Below are positions 26,701 through 39,256 of a stretch of DNA of 64,000 nt, in pieces. This stretch comes from Pseudorasbora parva. Lineage: Eukaryota; Chordata; Actinopteri; Cypriniformes; Gobionidae. The DNA is taken from the NCBI RefSeq assembly GCF_024679245.1, contig NC_090185.1, forward strand, positions 27,964,926 to 28,028,925. The letters are read 5' to 3'. Every line of letters starts with the position of its first letter. Position 1 is the stretch's first letter. The notes under the pieces were generated by a model. That model searched no databases, was not told the origin of the DNA, and saw only the letters and a program-made list of their open reading frames with translations. Position numbers and translations under genes: made by a program.

Positions 26701-28394
26701 ATTGCAATTCACAACTTCACCGCTATACTGAAGATTTTTTTTTTTTTTTTTTTACTGCTTGTTCAAATTTCTTAATTAAAATTAGCTAAAGCAAGACAAT
26801 TGCTCTAAAAAAAGTCCAAACTTAATTGGATTGTGTTCAATCTACTTAAATATAAATAAAATTGAAGTCAAACTTAATCCGTTTGTGTTGGGTTACATGA
26901 ATGATTTGTGCTGCATTAACTGAAACTGGCCGGGGCTTGTTAGTTCCCAGCATGCTTTGCATATTGCAATATCAAGAGTGAGTAAATGTTGTTATTTTAT
27001 ATGTAAAAGTGTTTTTTTAATGCATTTTTGAGCAAAATGAGAGGGGGATACTTGATTGCGTTTAATACACTTCATATCACGATTATAGTGAGCAAAATGA
27101 TCATGACGGTTTGTTCAAAAAGAACAGAAGTTTTATATTTGAAAAAAAACTGCAACGAACAATAAAACAAGCAGCTCTATGCATTTTTTAAGGAAGAATC
27201 TATTCTGGAGCATTTCCTTCCTTATAATGACCATCTTCAATAGCAACGCATTATAACAGGGACAGTGCTCTCTCATTGTTTTTGATTGTATTGGAAATGA
27301 AATCAGAGGACTTTACTGTTAATACTACTATAATATTGTTGTGATCATCTTGTCTGGACGATTGTTTTGTACATTGTACAAAATGGATTTATAAATAGGT
27401 AAGATTTAAACCATCAATCTCATTTAAATATGTCCCTGTAATTATTTATCTGGTTAAAAAAAAAAAAAATCTGTGTAATAATTGTACAATGAATATAAAT
27501 TATTATCCCTTAAATGCCAACCATAATAGTCTTGTTTGAACTTGTTCGTTCATCTTTGGCTCAAAGCCACTTGCTGCAAACGTTTCTTCATGGAAGCTTC
27601 ACGTTTTCAAGTGAGCAAGATAAAATATTTCAATAAAACATTTTGTGTCCAATTAAGTTAACTTCCCTTACGTTCACTAAACAACATGATGGTCATGAAG
27701 ACGATTCGCCAGATTTGAAGTGTTTCCCCCTATTGCAGCGACTTTTCTTTTTGCATGTTCTGCAGACAGGGTGAGCACTTTTGTAAAAGCCAGAATATGA
27801 CAGAATTTTCCGAGTACTTTCACTGCCTTCCGCTATTTCTTCTCAAACTCCGCGCTGTGCCTGGGCCAGACTGATGCTGGCTGGACAGGATTTACTGTGA
27901 GTTTTCAAAACTATGATAATCAAACATGGTTTTAATAATAATTACATCTGAAATGCTAATCTTCAGTACATTTTATTGGGATTTATCGTGAAACCGGTAA
28001 TGCCCTTATTGCCCAATTGCAAAATAAAACTGTAATCCATAATATGGGCTGTGTCATTTCACGATGGATCAGCTTTCTCATTTAGAGCAGCAGTTCATGA
28101 GTTCACACTTAAATATCATTTATAGAGAGTAAACTGAAATGCATATTTGGCGTACTGTCCGGGGGTAAGGGCTTCGCGATCAGCATTTGCCCCAAACCTA
28201 GAGTACTCCCCCCGTGTATGTAAGTAGAGGAGAAGGGGTGGTGCAGGGATGATAAACTGTCAATAAACGGAGGTAAGCTGCTGTGTATATATATATATAC
28301 AGCTGATTGTCAATAATATGACCGTGCTCCTTAAACATCATAAAGATGGAATTCGGTGCCTGTTCATATTAAATAAGTATTTATAAAACTGAAC
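26701..28394. other. No gene seen
   Basis: A T-run (about 26729-26752), otherwise AT-rich sequence with a short TA tract at 28284-28300. No gene or clear transposon ends. Confidence 0.4.
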
Positions 28395-29061
28395 TTAAAG
28401 GGTTAGTCACTCTACACCCGTAAGACCTCCGTTCATCTTCGGAACACAAATGAGATATTTTTGTTGAAATCCAATGGCTCAGAAAGGCCTTCATTGACAC
28501 CAATGTCCTGTCCTCTCTCAAGATCAATAAAAGGCACTAAAGACGGCGTTACAAAGCCCATCTCACTACAGAGGCTCTACAATAATTTTATGAAGTGAAG
28601 AGAATAGTTTTTGTGAATAGTTTTTTTAATTCATGATTCGGATCGCATGTCAAATCGCCAAACTGCTGAAATCACGTGACTCTGGCGATCCGAATCATGA
28701 ATCGATACAGATTCATAACGGTTCGAATCTTTGTTTTGAAATCGGCCCATCACTATACAAGTCATATTTAGTTTTTTTTTTTTGAGAAAAAAAATATTCT
28801 CGACGCTACATAAAATGATTGTAGAATCACTGTAGTGAGATGGGCTTTGTAACGACGTCTTTAGTGCCTTTTATGAGTCTTGAGAGAGGAAATGACATTG
28901 GTGTCAATGGAGGCCTTTCTGAGCCATCGGATTTCAACAAAAATATGTTTATTTGTGTTCCAAAGATGAACGGAGGTCTTACGGGTGTCGAACGACATAA
29001 ATTTTGAAAATTTAAAGGTAAAGAAATGAATGACAAAATTTTGGGGTGAACTAATCCTTAA
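28395..29061. mobile_element. 667-bp palindromic MITE
   Basis: The left half (GTAAGACCTCCGTTCATCTT..., CAATGGCTCAGAAAGGCC...) is repeated as reverse complement in the right half, ending GGTGAACTAATCCTTAA. An AT-rich centre separates the halves. The same family is at 62302-62769. Confidence 0.8.
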
Positions 29062-29865
29062 AATTATGTCAATCGTGAGATCATTAATTTGGAATTATCC
29101 ATTTGTTGGATGAACTTGCAGCTTAACTAGACACTTGTTACATTTTTAATTACACTGTTGACGCTTCCCTTACACTTAACTCTACCCTTAAACTTCCCCA
29201 CACCACCACACCTGTCCCTTACTTTACCCGTCCCACCTCAATATCAGTGAAAGTGTTCAACAATACAATATGAACACAATAAATACATTGTACTTAGGTT
29301 CTGATGTAAGTAAATAGTAGTTAAGGACACCTAATATAAAGTGGAACCTAATCATTTGACAAAGTACAAAAAAGTTTAAAAAAAAGCAAGAAACAGGTTG
29401 CTTTTGGCATTAAATAATATACGGATACAATTAAAATGGCACATTACAATAAAACATAACATTTGACTTATGTAATCTGCCAGGTATTGACAGATTCAAA
29501 GTAAATCCTTCTTGTTTTATGGACATCAAGATATTTTTTTTTATTGGACAACTTCGCTAAATAAATATAACTTAAAGTGAATATGAATCAGGCACTCACA
29601 ATGCGCCTGTTGAATCTCTTGATTATGCCACCTGACAGCATGCTAGTCATAGCAGCAGCGTATTACCGGTAATCCAGTCGCAAACACACTCTTCTTTCAA
29701 ATGCAGCCCTTCAGAAAAATATGTGCAGCACAAAAGGACACTACGAACACCAAAATGACATCTTTCCGAAACACACCCATCATAAAATACTTCACGTACC
29801 AGAAATGCTAAAGTGACCACGCATAGTGTTTAGATGGATGGATGGATGGATGGATGGATGGATGG

Positions 29866-29963
<98 letters not shown>

Positions 29964-30344
29964 TCTTTGTAACAGTATATGACAGGCTGGCGTGTGTCAG
30001 AGGCATGTGTAAGTTGGACTACTTTGGTCTTTTCTCTTGTTAAGTTTCTCATGTTTCACAGAAATATGGTGTCTCCCCCGATGTGCATGGCTAGCAGGTG
30101 TGCACACGCTCACAGAAGACATTCATTGTAACTTGAACTGCCTGGAGCCCCAGGGGAAAGCTGGGGGAGTGCATATACCTTTATTGCACCTAGTCTGGTT
30201 TAAGACACTTGCACCTTTTTAGTGTCTTTTTGAGAGTGTGTTTGTTTGGAGGGAATGAAGGGTGTGTGTGCTATGGCTGAAACTACCTGTTAAGTGGATC
30301 TAATAATAATCCAAAGAAATCTGAACCTAAAATGTTGGTTCTTG
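29062..30344. repeat. Interspersed repeat fragment and (GATG)n/(GATA)n array
   Basis: 29140-29345 (CTTAACTCTACCCTTAAAC..., CCTAATATAAAGTGGAACC) looks like a fish interspersed repeat. (GATG)n then (GATA)n occupy 29833-29962. The rest is unassigned. Confidence 0.6.
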
Positions 30345-31375
30345 TGACATTGAGGGGGACAAGTATTTCCCCCAATATTTCAAATTCTTGCTCTGCTCTG
30401 CTGCACTTCATTATGTAGTGCTCTGTATGTTGTTGTTGGGATGACAAAAAGGTTTAAAAGTTACATTTTAGTCTGGTTTGCCTCAGGTCTAACGGCGCTC
30501 GTCAATGTCAGAATGATTGAGATGGCCAATCAAATCAAAGTAGGCGGGTTTGCGTTCTCTTTTGGCTTGTGCACACAGCCTGAGCCTTCACACACAGACG
30601 AGCGCGTCAATCTATCCCTTAATGCCATTGCGGAGAGAGACTATTCTTCCCGGTGAAATCACAAAACAAAATGCAGTGCCCTGCTCTTAAGCAGAGGCGG
30701 ACAGTAACTAAGTACACTTACTTGAGTACAGAACTTAAGAACACTTTTTGAGTATCTGTAGTTTACTTGAGTATATTTTTTTCTGGAAACTTATGACTTT
30801 ATCTTCACTACATTTGAAAGACAAATATCGTACTTTTTACTCCACTACATTTCTCTCAAGGTCCTCAAAGTCAAAAGTCGTTTCTGTAGCAGCTTTAAAA
30901 GTCAGTGGATGATTTTTTTTCTTCTTGAAAATGTGTTTGAGTTACTCTTGTAGGGTCTCATGAAGTTCAATGATTTCCCAGCATTTTTTGAACACTGATT
31001 TATAGTTAATAGCAAAATGGAAGAAGACGGATGTCAAGATAAACATTTTGTCGAGTATTCACATAAAAAAAGTTGATTATGTCCTAAGTGAAGGTAAACA
31101 GTTGGAGAATATCAGATGTGTATCAGTGTATTGGATCCATGCATTCGGCCTTAAAGTGACAGCAGCTTTGTAAAGAGCTTTGTAACTTTAACTCTCCTCC
31201 ACAGTGGCGTGAATAAATCACAATCTGAACGAGTTTTAGGTTTTATCCTATGGTTTTATTACTGAGGTGGCCTGCACATTTATTTTGATGGATTTCCATG
31301 TGAAACAGGCGAAGGAATAGAGAATAAAGAATAGAGTGTTCACCCCAATGTTCAAGACATGGTTACGGCCTTGCT
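30345..31375. mobile_element. Second copy of the GGCCGTA-end element, with an insertion
   Basis: It is colinear with 21510-21840 up to about 30690 and again at 31320-31375 (CAATGTTCAAGACATGGTTAC). Between these, from about 30693, a different repeat starting AGGCGGACAGTAACTAAGTA has inserted. The far left end is lost. Confidence 0.65.
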
Positions 31376-31401
31376 TAAAAAAATATTCGTAGACTGTCTG
31401 T

Positions 31402-32005
31402 TTAAAGCCACAATATGTAATTTTTCACCACTAGAGGTTGCTTATTCAAAACAAAGGCGTAGCTTGATGACGCCTTGATTTCACGGAGCTTTTATTATAC
31501 CGCAGACAAGCGCATCCACTTCATCCGGTCATGTGTATGTGGGGTAACGCAGCGGTGTTTTATAATATTAGATACATTTGAGTGTTGCAAGTCATGTTAT
31601 AGTGCTATTGTGCGTTCGCTTGTCACTTGTTCACACTGCAGTAGGCTAGATAGCTTGTTGGCATGGTAAAACATGGTACTCAGGGTAAATCAAGAAAACA
31701 ACATTTAAGACTAACTGTGTTGAGCTATATAACAATGATTCATTATCTGGCGATGACTGTATCCAAAAAGTTGCTCACCTGTCTAATAAAACATAATATA
31801 TTAAAGTGTCTTTGGAGTTTCCATGGTTTCTACAAAATCGGGAAATCGAGGGTAATGCATAGACACGGCCCTTGTCCTGCATGGTTAAAACGGCTTATTT
31901 CTCTGGAGTTAAAAATTCTTGGAAACATTTGGGACAAAATATAGAACATTGTTAGTGTTTTTTTTTGATATTTTAATCCACAGATTTTACATATTGTGCC
32001 TTTAA
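31402..32005. mobile_element. 604-bp element with TTAAAGSCACAATATGTAA ends
   Basis: TTAAAGCCACAATATGTAA (31402-31420) is inverted with one mismatch at 31987-32005. The interior includes a T-run and a small open frame of no known family. The terminal TTAA may reflect target choice, but this is inference. Confidence 0.7.
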
Positions 32006-32184
32006 TATCTGCTAACACTTTAGTTTGATGTTTCCCTACAGACAGACAGTCTAATTCTCTGAGAGTTAGTTGACATGTAGTTGCGGCGTTACTGAGTCAA
32101 CAAGATGTCTAAAGGGGGCCATCAAAATAAAGTGTCATATCGCTATATAGAGCTCTGAAATAACTTTTTCTGCTGCTGTTAGAA

Positions 32185-32697
32185 AATAGCAATATTTCCA
32201 TCCACCTTTTTATGTGCATTTCAGGATATTGCAGACAAAATATCTGGATGGAAATGCCAAGATGCTCATACAATTCTAAACGTGGGCATAAAACCCATAC
32301 ATGCTAAATTGAGGCAATTTTTTTAGCCAATAAGTACATAATAGTACATAATGTACATAATAGATCCCTCGATGCACAACAAAAACTCATGTGACTTTGC
32401 CTCAACAGTGGATGTGACTGGATAACTTGTATACCAGCACACAGCATCTCAAATTATGTTTTGATCATTCTGAAATGCCTGAGCCATCCAGTCCTTTTCC
32501 AGTCATTTATGAGTCACATTGGCTTGCCCAATTGCAGCAACTTCCATTTTTATTAAAGATAATTTCCAAGAAAGCCACAATTTTGTTCTCCTGAAGACAT
32601 GGGATGGAAACGCTGCTACATTCATAAATGTTTTATATTATATTCCATTTTTGCTCATAATTCAAAATTTGCAATTTTGGATGGAAACATAGCTATT
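32185..32697. mobile_element. 513-bp element with AATAGC...TTCCATCCA ends
   Basis: AATAGCAATATTTCCATCCA at 32185-32204 is mirrored by TGGATGGAAACATAGCTATT at 32678-32697 with two mismatches. Inside, GGATGGAAATGCC and GGGATGGAAACGC repeat the motif. Confidence 0.65.
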
Positions 32698-33579
32698 GTC
32701 AGGTTGTGCATGCTATTGAGTAATGTAACAATTTAAAAACAGCTATGGCACTGAATGTAATGGCACTTTTCATGATCCAATCAATTCTCATTGGATACTT
32801 TTGTTGTTGTTGTTGTTGTTGTTGCAAAAGCTGAAAATTGTAAAGTAAGTGTATTGCATGTAGCATGAATGTGGCTAGCAGAGCTCATATTATTTATTCT
32901 CTGAAGGATTGAGTAAGAAATACTTCAGTTCATATCAAGATCTCTACAGAAATCCCGTCAAATCTAAGCAATCTAATTGTTAGTGAGGTGAAATTCCTAG
33001 CAAGCAAAAGTCTCCATTTGCTCTCCATTTAATCTCATTGATGTCCAACAGCAAAGACACTGAAGCTATTATTTGTAATGTTAGTGCTAGTCGAACTGGC
33101 TCTGGATCTGTTTTCGAAACTTCTGTTGTGGTTGAAGTGAAGCATGAGGAAAATCACAGTTACCCAGATGAATCTGTTTCATATTTTAAACCAGCCACAT
33201 GCTCATGAGCTTGATTCAAGCATGCGTAAACACAAACAGTCGCTTACGGCGTGTACACACTCACACAGAATCCACATTTAAGTGCAGAAGCCTGTTTCTC
33301 TTTTGGCTTCCTCTCTGAAATCCTCCCCCTACCCTAATGGCAAAACAGTTACTTAATGGGAGCACGCTGTCACCCGGAGAGACCGACCCAATGCATTCTG
33401 GGTAACACAATCCAGCTGTCCTTAGGAGTTGCTGACGGAAATGTGTATTTATCTGTGTGTGAATATGTTGCGTGGCTGTGATTGATTTCAGGACAGTAGC
33501 GTTTCAAGCATGTTATTTAAAGAAATACACATATACCTCTGTCTGTAGATACAACACATATTGAAACTGTAGCTAAAAG

Positions 33580-34178
33580 CTAATTTACAACAGGTCAACT
33601 GCAACAGTAAAGTAATTAGCTACACTACAAGCTACTAAGAATAAGTAATTCGTTACGCTGGAAAAAATTAACAGTTACCTACACTATTAAAACATTTATC
33701 CACACTACAATCTATTAACATAAATAATTAGCTACACTGTAAGCTAATAATAAGCAGTTAGCTATATAGCATATAAGCTACAAGCTAAAGCATTAGCTAA
33801 ACATTTTTTATCAGTAGCCTCTGGTGTAGCTAAATATCTAAGAAAAAATAAGTAGCAACACTACAACTTCTAACAATAAGCAGTATACTACCCAACAAGC
33901 TAGCAATACATGTAGCTAAATATTTGTATTAGTGTCCATGAAAATGTGTAGCTAAATATTTGTATTAGTGTCCTATGGTGTAGCTAAATATCTATCAACA
34001 ATAGTTAGCTAAACTACAAGCTACTAACAATAAGCAGTTAGCTACACTACACAACAAACTACTAGGAAAACATGTAGCTAAATATTTGTATTTGTCCTTT
34101 GGTATAGTTATGTAGCCTGTATATTAAAAAAAATTGTTAGCTACACTAAAAGCTACTAACAATAAGTAGCCTACTTAG
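33580..34178. repeat. Degenerate TAGCTA-based minisatellite
   Basis: About 600 bases of irregular repeats of GTTAGCTACACTACAAGCTA, CTAACAATAAGCAGTTAGCT and TGTAGCTAAATATTTGTATT. Units recur at variable spacing and the block ends in a CA array. Confidence 0.7.

Positions 34179-34220
<42 letters not shown>
34179..34220. repeat. (CA)n array
   Basis: 42 bases of CA closing the TAGCTA minisatellite. A (TTG)n run of 25 bases lies earlier at 32800-32824. Confidence 0.9.
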
Positions 34221-34221
<1 letters not shown>

Positions 34222-36910
34222 GTACTGAAATTTCTTAGGCTCTATGCAGGATTTAGTCAAATCCTTTGGTTTCGGCTGTATTTATTTAGAACTTTGCCAT
34301 TCAAAAGAAGTTTTTAAAGGAAGGATAAAGTGAAAAACAAAACCATACAAAATACAAAATTCTGAGTAAACAGGGTCATTCGAAGTGTCTCATATTGTGT
34401 CTCTACTTTCTAAATCTTGTTAAATCCCTCTCTATCATCGCTGACTAATATTATAAAGTACATACTTGTCAGAAATAATGAGTTGTCAAATAATAATGCA
34501 AACGGATGTTTTTTTTGTGTTCGTTTCTTATTCGGCTAGGCGTTCATTCATCATTTGTGGCTTATAAATAAAATGAAGCTGAGCCAAACCCAGAGGGAGT
34601 GCGTGTCTGTGTGTGTTGGAGTGTTACCTATATGTTAATTTGTGTGTGTGTGTGTAAGCTTGCTGGTGTTCTTGTGTTTTTGGTGAGAGGCTAAAAAAGT
34701 GTCATAATCAGAACGACTTTTTTAAAGAGAAACCCTGTTATTATTTACTGAAAAATGAAGGGAATATTCTGATGACAAAATTTAAGTGCACATCTCTGAC
34801 ACTCCCTTTATAAAAAAAAGCATGCTGTCATTTTTAATCAATTATTATTAATCAAGGACTAAGATTAAAATCACTCTGATGTGTGACGAATAAAGGGAAC
34901 AAAAGGTGTTTTGGTGGCTTTCAGCTCTGCTTCACCTGTGACCTCCTTTCACTCATCATGCCACCCTCGTCAAACCTGTTTTCATAAAATCAGTTGTGAC
35001 AGAAGCTTGGCAAACACGTGCATGAACCCTGAAACAAATAAAGAGAGAGAGAGTGTGAGAGAGAGAGAAATGTCAAACCCTTTGGAGGCCCCATACCTCC
35101 CTGTGATGAAGATGGATTTTTAGGGTTATTGCGAAATTCCTGCCATGCCGGTGGGATTGTGCGGAAAGGGAGAATGGAAGGAGAGCAGAATGAAAGGTAT
35201 CACTTTAATGAAATAGCTCTAGTTTCTGTCAAAATTCAAGCAACCTACAGAGTTCAAGCATAGTGTTCAGCAAGAGGGACGATGGAATGGAGAGCCAAAA
35301 AAGTGAAGCACAAAGCTATACATACAGTCAATACGAAAAACCACATCTAAAATATCAAAACTAAATATACATCAGATAAGATGGAAAGAGAAACCGAAGG
35401 ATTATCAGATTAAGATGAAATGGTTGAATAATTATGATTCAACTAAGTAAGCCAATTTGAATGTCACATCAGCTAAATACAAGGCAAGGTAGGTAACCTC
35501 ATACACTGTTCATACTTGGAAACTTGGTAGCTGGTTTCTAGCTGGTCCCAACAAACTACCTGGTCATAGGTGTTCAAGCTGATTTTTGGAAAGCTATGAC
35601 TGGCTAACCAGCCACTGACTAGCTCGAAGCAGCTAATAAGTAGATATGTTCCACAGCAACGCAAGCCAAACAGTCTTCTTCAATGGAAACATTTTCAGAT
35701 TAGATTAAAACAAGGAGTGAGCTGATATAATCACAAGACTATGAGCAAACAATCACAAGCCTTCCTAATATCCAAGCTATTGTCATTCAAGGGGAAAAGG
35801 GAATGCAAGGGCAGAGAAAAAAAGATAAATGGTTGATGTGAGAAAAAGAGGCTTACAAAAGGGTACTCTGACAGAAAAAAAATGAAAAGAGTGAGTGTAC
35901 CTGCCAAACGAATGGTTGTTCATCTCCCTCAATAGACTGGCCCTTTGGTGATCAGGACTCTTGTTGGAACAGTAAACTATTCTTTGTACTCACAAACATA
36001 CACATTGTTACCTCAGCAGAGGAGAAGATGAGAGGCTCTTTGTTCACCAAATCAAAGACATCTGAGATATTATTGAACAATTAGACACACAAAATGACAC
36101 AAGGACTTTATTTGAAAATTCAGAGGCTTAAAATCACTAAAAGACCTGCCACTTAAGCAAGTAATTATTTTTTTTTTCACTTTTAAACAGTTACTTATAT
36201 TCAGACATTCTTAGTTTTGTCAGTGAAGAGATGAGGGACTGGGTGGGCTCCTCTAAGGACACATTCTGGGATGAGGTCTAAAGACTCTGAGATGAACTCA
36301 TTAAGCAAACAGTGGAAAGAGTGAAACTAAACGCAAGGCAGGTCAACAGACATTCAGTCAACATTCCGTCAACTGGGAAATAAACCACAGCCATTGTTGG
36401 ATGATAAAAGTTACTTAGCCATACTATGAAACAAGGTTAATTTTTTTTGAGGCACCAGTGGTCATTCTGACTCATTCAGAAAACATTTACTGAACATTTC
36501 TAGTTATTAATAAGCAATACAATAATGTAGCAAATGGGTGAGTTCTGCCACAGCATTTCAGACCAACCTGTTTTTTTTTCTTACCTGCAATAATTGTGCA
36601 ATCTAATTATTAAAGTTCATTGGGTCATCACAACAATGAGTTAGTCAACTTTACTGTGCCCTGCTGCTTGCTTTCTCTGTGTTGGGATGAAGTTTCAAAA
36701 ACTTGACAAAAGCTTCAGACATGCCTGTTTGTATAAGTCATGTAAAGCAGGTGTTCAAAACTGGTTTTGTTTGATAACCCAAATTTTACTCAGTCCCAAC
36801 AAAAGAACCAAAATGGTATTGCAAAGGGTTAGAATTGAACAAATATGAATTTAAAAGTCTGAACATCAAACAATGAAATTGAGTCATATTACAATGAACT
36901 GCATAGGCCA
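34221..36910. other. No gene seen upstream of vasorin
   Basis: Mostly unique-looking AT-rich sequence. 35500-35650 has repeated AGCTGGT/ACCAGC-like motifs suggestive of an old repeat. If vasorin has an upstream exon, this is intron; no promoter is evident. Confidence 0.4.
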
Positions 36911-37087
36911 TGGGATGCCCAATCCTGCTCTGTATTGTGCAGAGTTTAGCTCCAAACTGCTCCAACACATCTGACTGAAAGCTTGCCTTAGAGAACCTGA
37001 AAACTTTGCTGTTTCATGTGTATTACATTGGACTGGAGCTAAACTTTCCAGGAGAGTGACCCTCCAGGAGCAGGATTGGACAGTCCT
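36911..37087. mobile_element. 177-bp MITE directly upstream of the vasorin exon
   Basis: CCCAATCCTGCTCTG and TGCAGAGTTTAGCTCC at the left are mirrored by GGAGCTAAACTTTCCAGG and CCTCCAGGAGCAGGATTGG at the right. It ends about 84 bases before the vasorin splice acceptor and so probably lies within the intron. Confidence 0.7.
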
Positions 37088-37159
37088 TTGAGGCCCAACA
37101 ATGTGTGAATGCACGCAGTATACAGTAACAAGATTTTAGTTTTGACATTGGCTTTCTGT

Positions 37160-37204
37160 TTTCTATTGCAGGTTTCAACCAAAAAGACCAGACACTGACC
37201 GACG
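37160..37204 (+). other. vasn: Splice acceptor and 5' UTR end of vasorin exon
   Basis: A pyrimidine-rich stretch ending in TTGCAG (AG at 37170-37171) precedes 33 bases of untranslated sequence and then the vasorin ATG at 37205. This matches the mammalian arrangement of a non-coding first exon followed by one exon holding the whole coding region. The upstream exon is not identified with confidence; the nearest upstream candidate I noticed is the donor at 15305/15306. Confidence 0.7.
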
Positions 37205-39256
37205 ATGCGGCCATTATCTCCCCTGTCTCATCTCATTTTGTTTCACTTACTGTGTGGATCTCTGAGCAGCAGATGTCCTCAAAACTGCTCTTGCAGGCCG
37301 ATTGGCATCTTCTGTGTCCAGCAGAACTTGATCTACATGCCTCGTGGCCTCCCCTCCTCCACAAAGAACCTCTACGTCTTTCAGAACAACATCAACACCT
37401 TGCAACAGCAGGACTTTGTAGAGTTTAGCGAGCTTGGGATGCTGGACTTGAGTCAGAATGCCCTCAGTGAAATCCCTGATGGGGTGTTCAGCCATCTCTC
37501 CTCATTACACAACCTGGATCTCTCTTCAAACCGTATTACTCACATTTCCAAAGACAGTTTTACAGGACTGGTCAACCTGGAAAGGCTGTATCTCTACAGC
37601 AACCTCATCCAAAGCATTCACTCATCTGCTTTTGAGGGACTGGAGAACCTACTTGAGTTGAAGCTTCAGGGGAATAAGATTAGTGTGTTGCCAGCTCTGC
37701 AACTGCCCAGACTGCTCCACTTGGACCTTAGTTATAATAGTATCCCACCTCTTAAACCTGAAGATTTACAGACACCACACCTTGAGTCTCTTAAAATAGC
37801 TGGATTGAAGCTGACCAGTCTGGATGAGGAGCTGCTAAGGAGCCTGGTGAACCTACATGTTCTGGATGTTTCACAGAACTTGCTTGTAGAGATACAACCT
37901 ACACTGAGGGCAATGGGTGGCCTACGAAACCTCAATTTAACCGGGAATCCCTTGGGATCCCTAAAACAAGAAGACTTTCAAAATCTGGTTAATTTGCTAG
38001 AGCTTGATTTGAGCAACCTTTATTTGCAAGGCTTCCCCGAGGGCTTCTTCAACCTTTTCCCCAAACTTGAGAAGCTCACTGCAGCTGAAAACCCCTTCAA
38101 CTGCCTCTGCCCACTGGCCTGGTTCCCAACCTGGCTAAATGATGCACATGTCGAGCTGTTGAGGATGGAGGAGACTCGTTGCCACTTTCCTCTAATAAAC
38201 TCTGGAAAGGTTTTGGCAAAGCTGGAGCATAAAGATTTTGGCTGTCCCACAACGACTATTGAGTTAACAAGCGCAGGGACAAGTAGTACTACGAGCAAGC
38301 CCACAAACTCCACCACAACATTAGGCACAACACACGCCATTCCCCCGGCACCACCAAGTGAGATGTCCTCAGCAGACATAGATAGCTTCCCTCTTTCCCA
38401 GACCACTGCCTTCCCCAGAATCACAGACTATTCTGAAGAAGAGGACATTATGTGCCCCTCCAATATTTGTCTAAATGGGGGAACATGCATATTTGACTCA
38501 AATGGGGGGGTTGTTTGCCGGTGTACGCCTTCAATGTCAGGACTCTACTGTGAGAATCAAAATGAAGCTCCGCTTCCCCCGTCTTCACCTAGAATTTCTA
38601 TCGAGACCATTGCTACAATCCAGCCCAACACAATCAGCTCTCTTCACATAACCAGCACTTCCATTTCATTAGACCTTCACCGTTACATCCACACAAGACC
38701 AAACATACGTGGAATTCGTCTGACTTACAGAAACTTGTCAGGCCCTGACCAGCGGCCACTTCAGCTTAATGTGCCTCCAACTTACCCCGAGTACACTCTT
38801 AGAGGGCTACAGCCAAACAGCACCTATTCCGTATGTGCTAGCCCTCTGGGAGAGCCGGTTCAAGACTCGGTTAGTGCCTGCATGGAGGCTCGCACTGCAG
38901 GAATCCCACCCACTTCTTACGAGCCCGACAGGATCGAACCTTCTTCCTCTCTCATACCCATTGTGGTAGCTGTGGCGGTGGTGATGGTTGTTGCCATTGT
39001 AGCTACTGTTGTGGTCGTCCGCCGCAGGAGGAGATCAAAGGCTCCAGTAGATATGGACTTACATGAGACATCTCCTCTGGAGTTGGAAGGAGTGAAAATC
39101 AGTCCAGAGAATGGGTTGGCACATCCAAAACAACCCGACACAATCACAGCATGTCCATCTTTAGCACAAAACAGCTTGGAATATGAGGCACCTTTAATAC
39201 AAGGACAGTGTCCAGCCAACAACAATGTAGCTTGTACAAAACCTTTGTACGTGTAA
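37205..39256 (+). CDS. vasn: Vasorin, single coding exon, complete
   Basis: The frame is 683 codons. Residues 1-22 form a signal peptide. An LRR N-terminal cap follows (Cys24, 28, 30, 37), then about ten leucine-rich repeats (roughly 54-295), an LRR C-terminal cap (Cys300-Cys347), a Ser/Thr/Pro-rich linker (348-410), one EGF-like domain with six cysteines (417, 422, 428, 438, 440, 449), a fibronectin III domain (about 460-563), a transmembrane helix (about 582-605), an Arg5 stop-transfer (606-610) and a tail of about 73 residues. This order is that of vasorin (Slit-like 2); human VASN is of similar length (673 aa). Family knowledge: a cell-surface protein that binds TGF-beta, can be shed by ADAM17, and is expressed in vascular smooth muscle. 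The ATG is the first after a splice acceptor 33 bases upstream and begins the signal peptide, so the start is secure. I see no frameshift or internal stop. Teleosts can carry two paralogues (vasna, vasnb); I cannot tell which this is. Confidence 0.94.
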   Translation: MRPLSPLSHLILFHLLCGSLSSRCPQNCSCRPIGIFCVQQNLIYMPRGLPSSTKNLYVFQNNINTLQQQDFVEFSELGMLDLSQNALSEIPDGVFSHLSSLHNLDLSSNRITHISKDSFTGLVNLERLYLYSNLIQSIHSSAFEGLENLLELKLQGNKISVLPALQLPRLLHLDLSYNSIPPLKPEDLQTPHLESLKIAGLKLTSLDEELLRSLVNLHVLDVSQNLLVEIQPTLRAMGGLRNLNLTGNPLGSLKQEDFQNLVNLLELDLSNLYLQGFPEGFFNLFPKLEKLTAAENPFNCLCPLAWFPTWLNDAHVELLRMEETRCHFPLINSGKVLAKLEHKDFGCPTTTIELTSAGTSSTTSKPTNSTTTLGTTHAIPPAPPSEMSSADIDSFPLSQTTAFPRITDYSEEEDIMCPSNICLNGGTCIFDSNGGVVCRCTPSMSGLYCENQNEAPLPPSSPRISIETIATIQPNTISSLHITSTSISLDLHRYIHTRPNIRGIRLTYRNLSGPDQRPLQLNVPPTYPEYTLRGLQPNSTYSVCASPLGEPVQDSVSACMEARTAGIPPTSYEPDRIEPSSSLIPIVVAVAVVMVVAIVATVVVVRRRRRSKAPVDMDLHETSPLELEGVKISPENGLAHPKQPDTITACPSLAQNSLEYEAPLIQGQCPANNNVACTKPLYV

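Noticed and set aside
29833..29962. Regular short repeats considered as a CRISPR array
   Set aside because: It is an uninterrupted tetranucleotide microsatellite without spacers, in a vertebrate genome.
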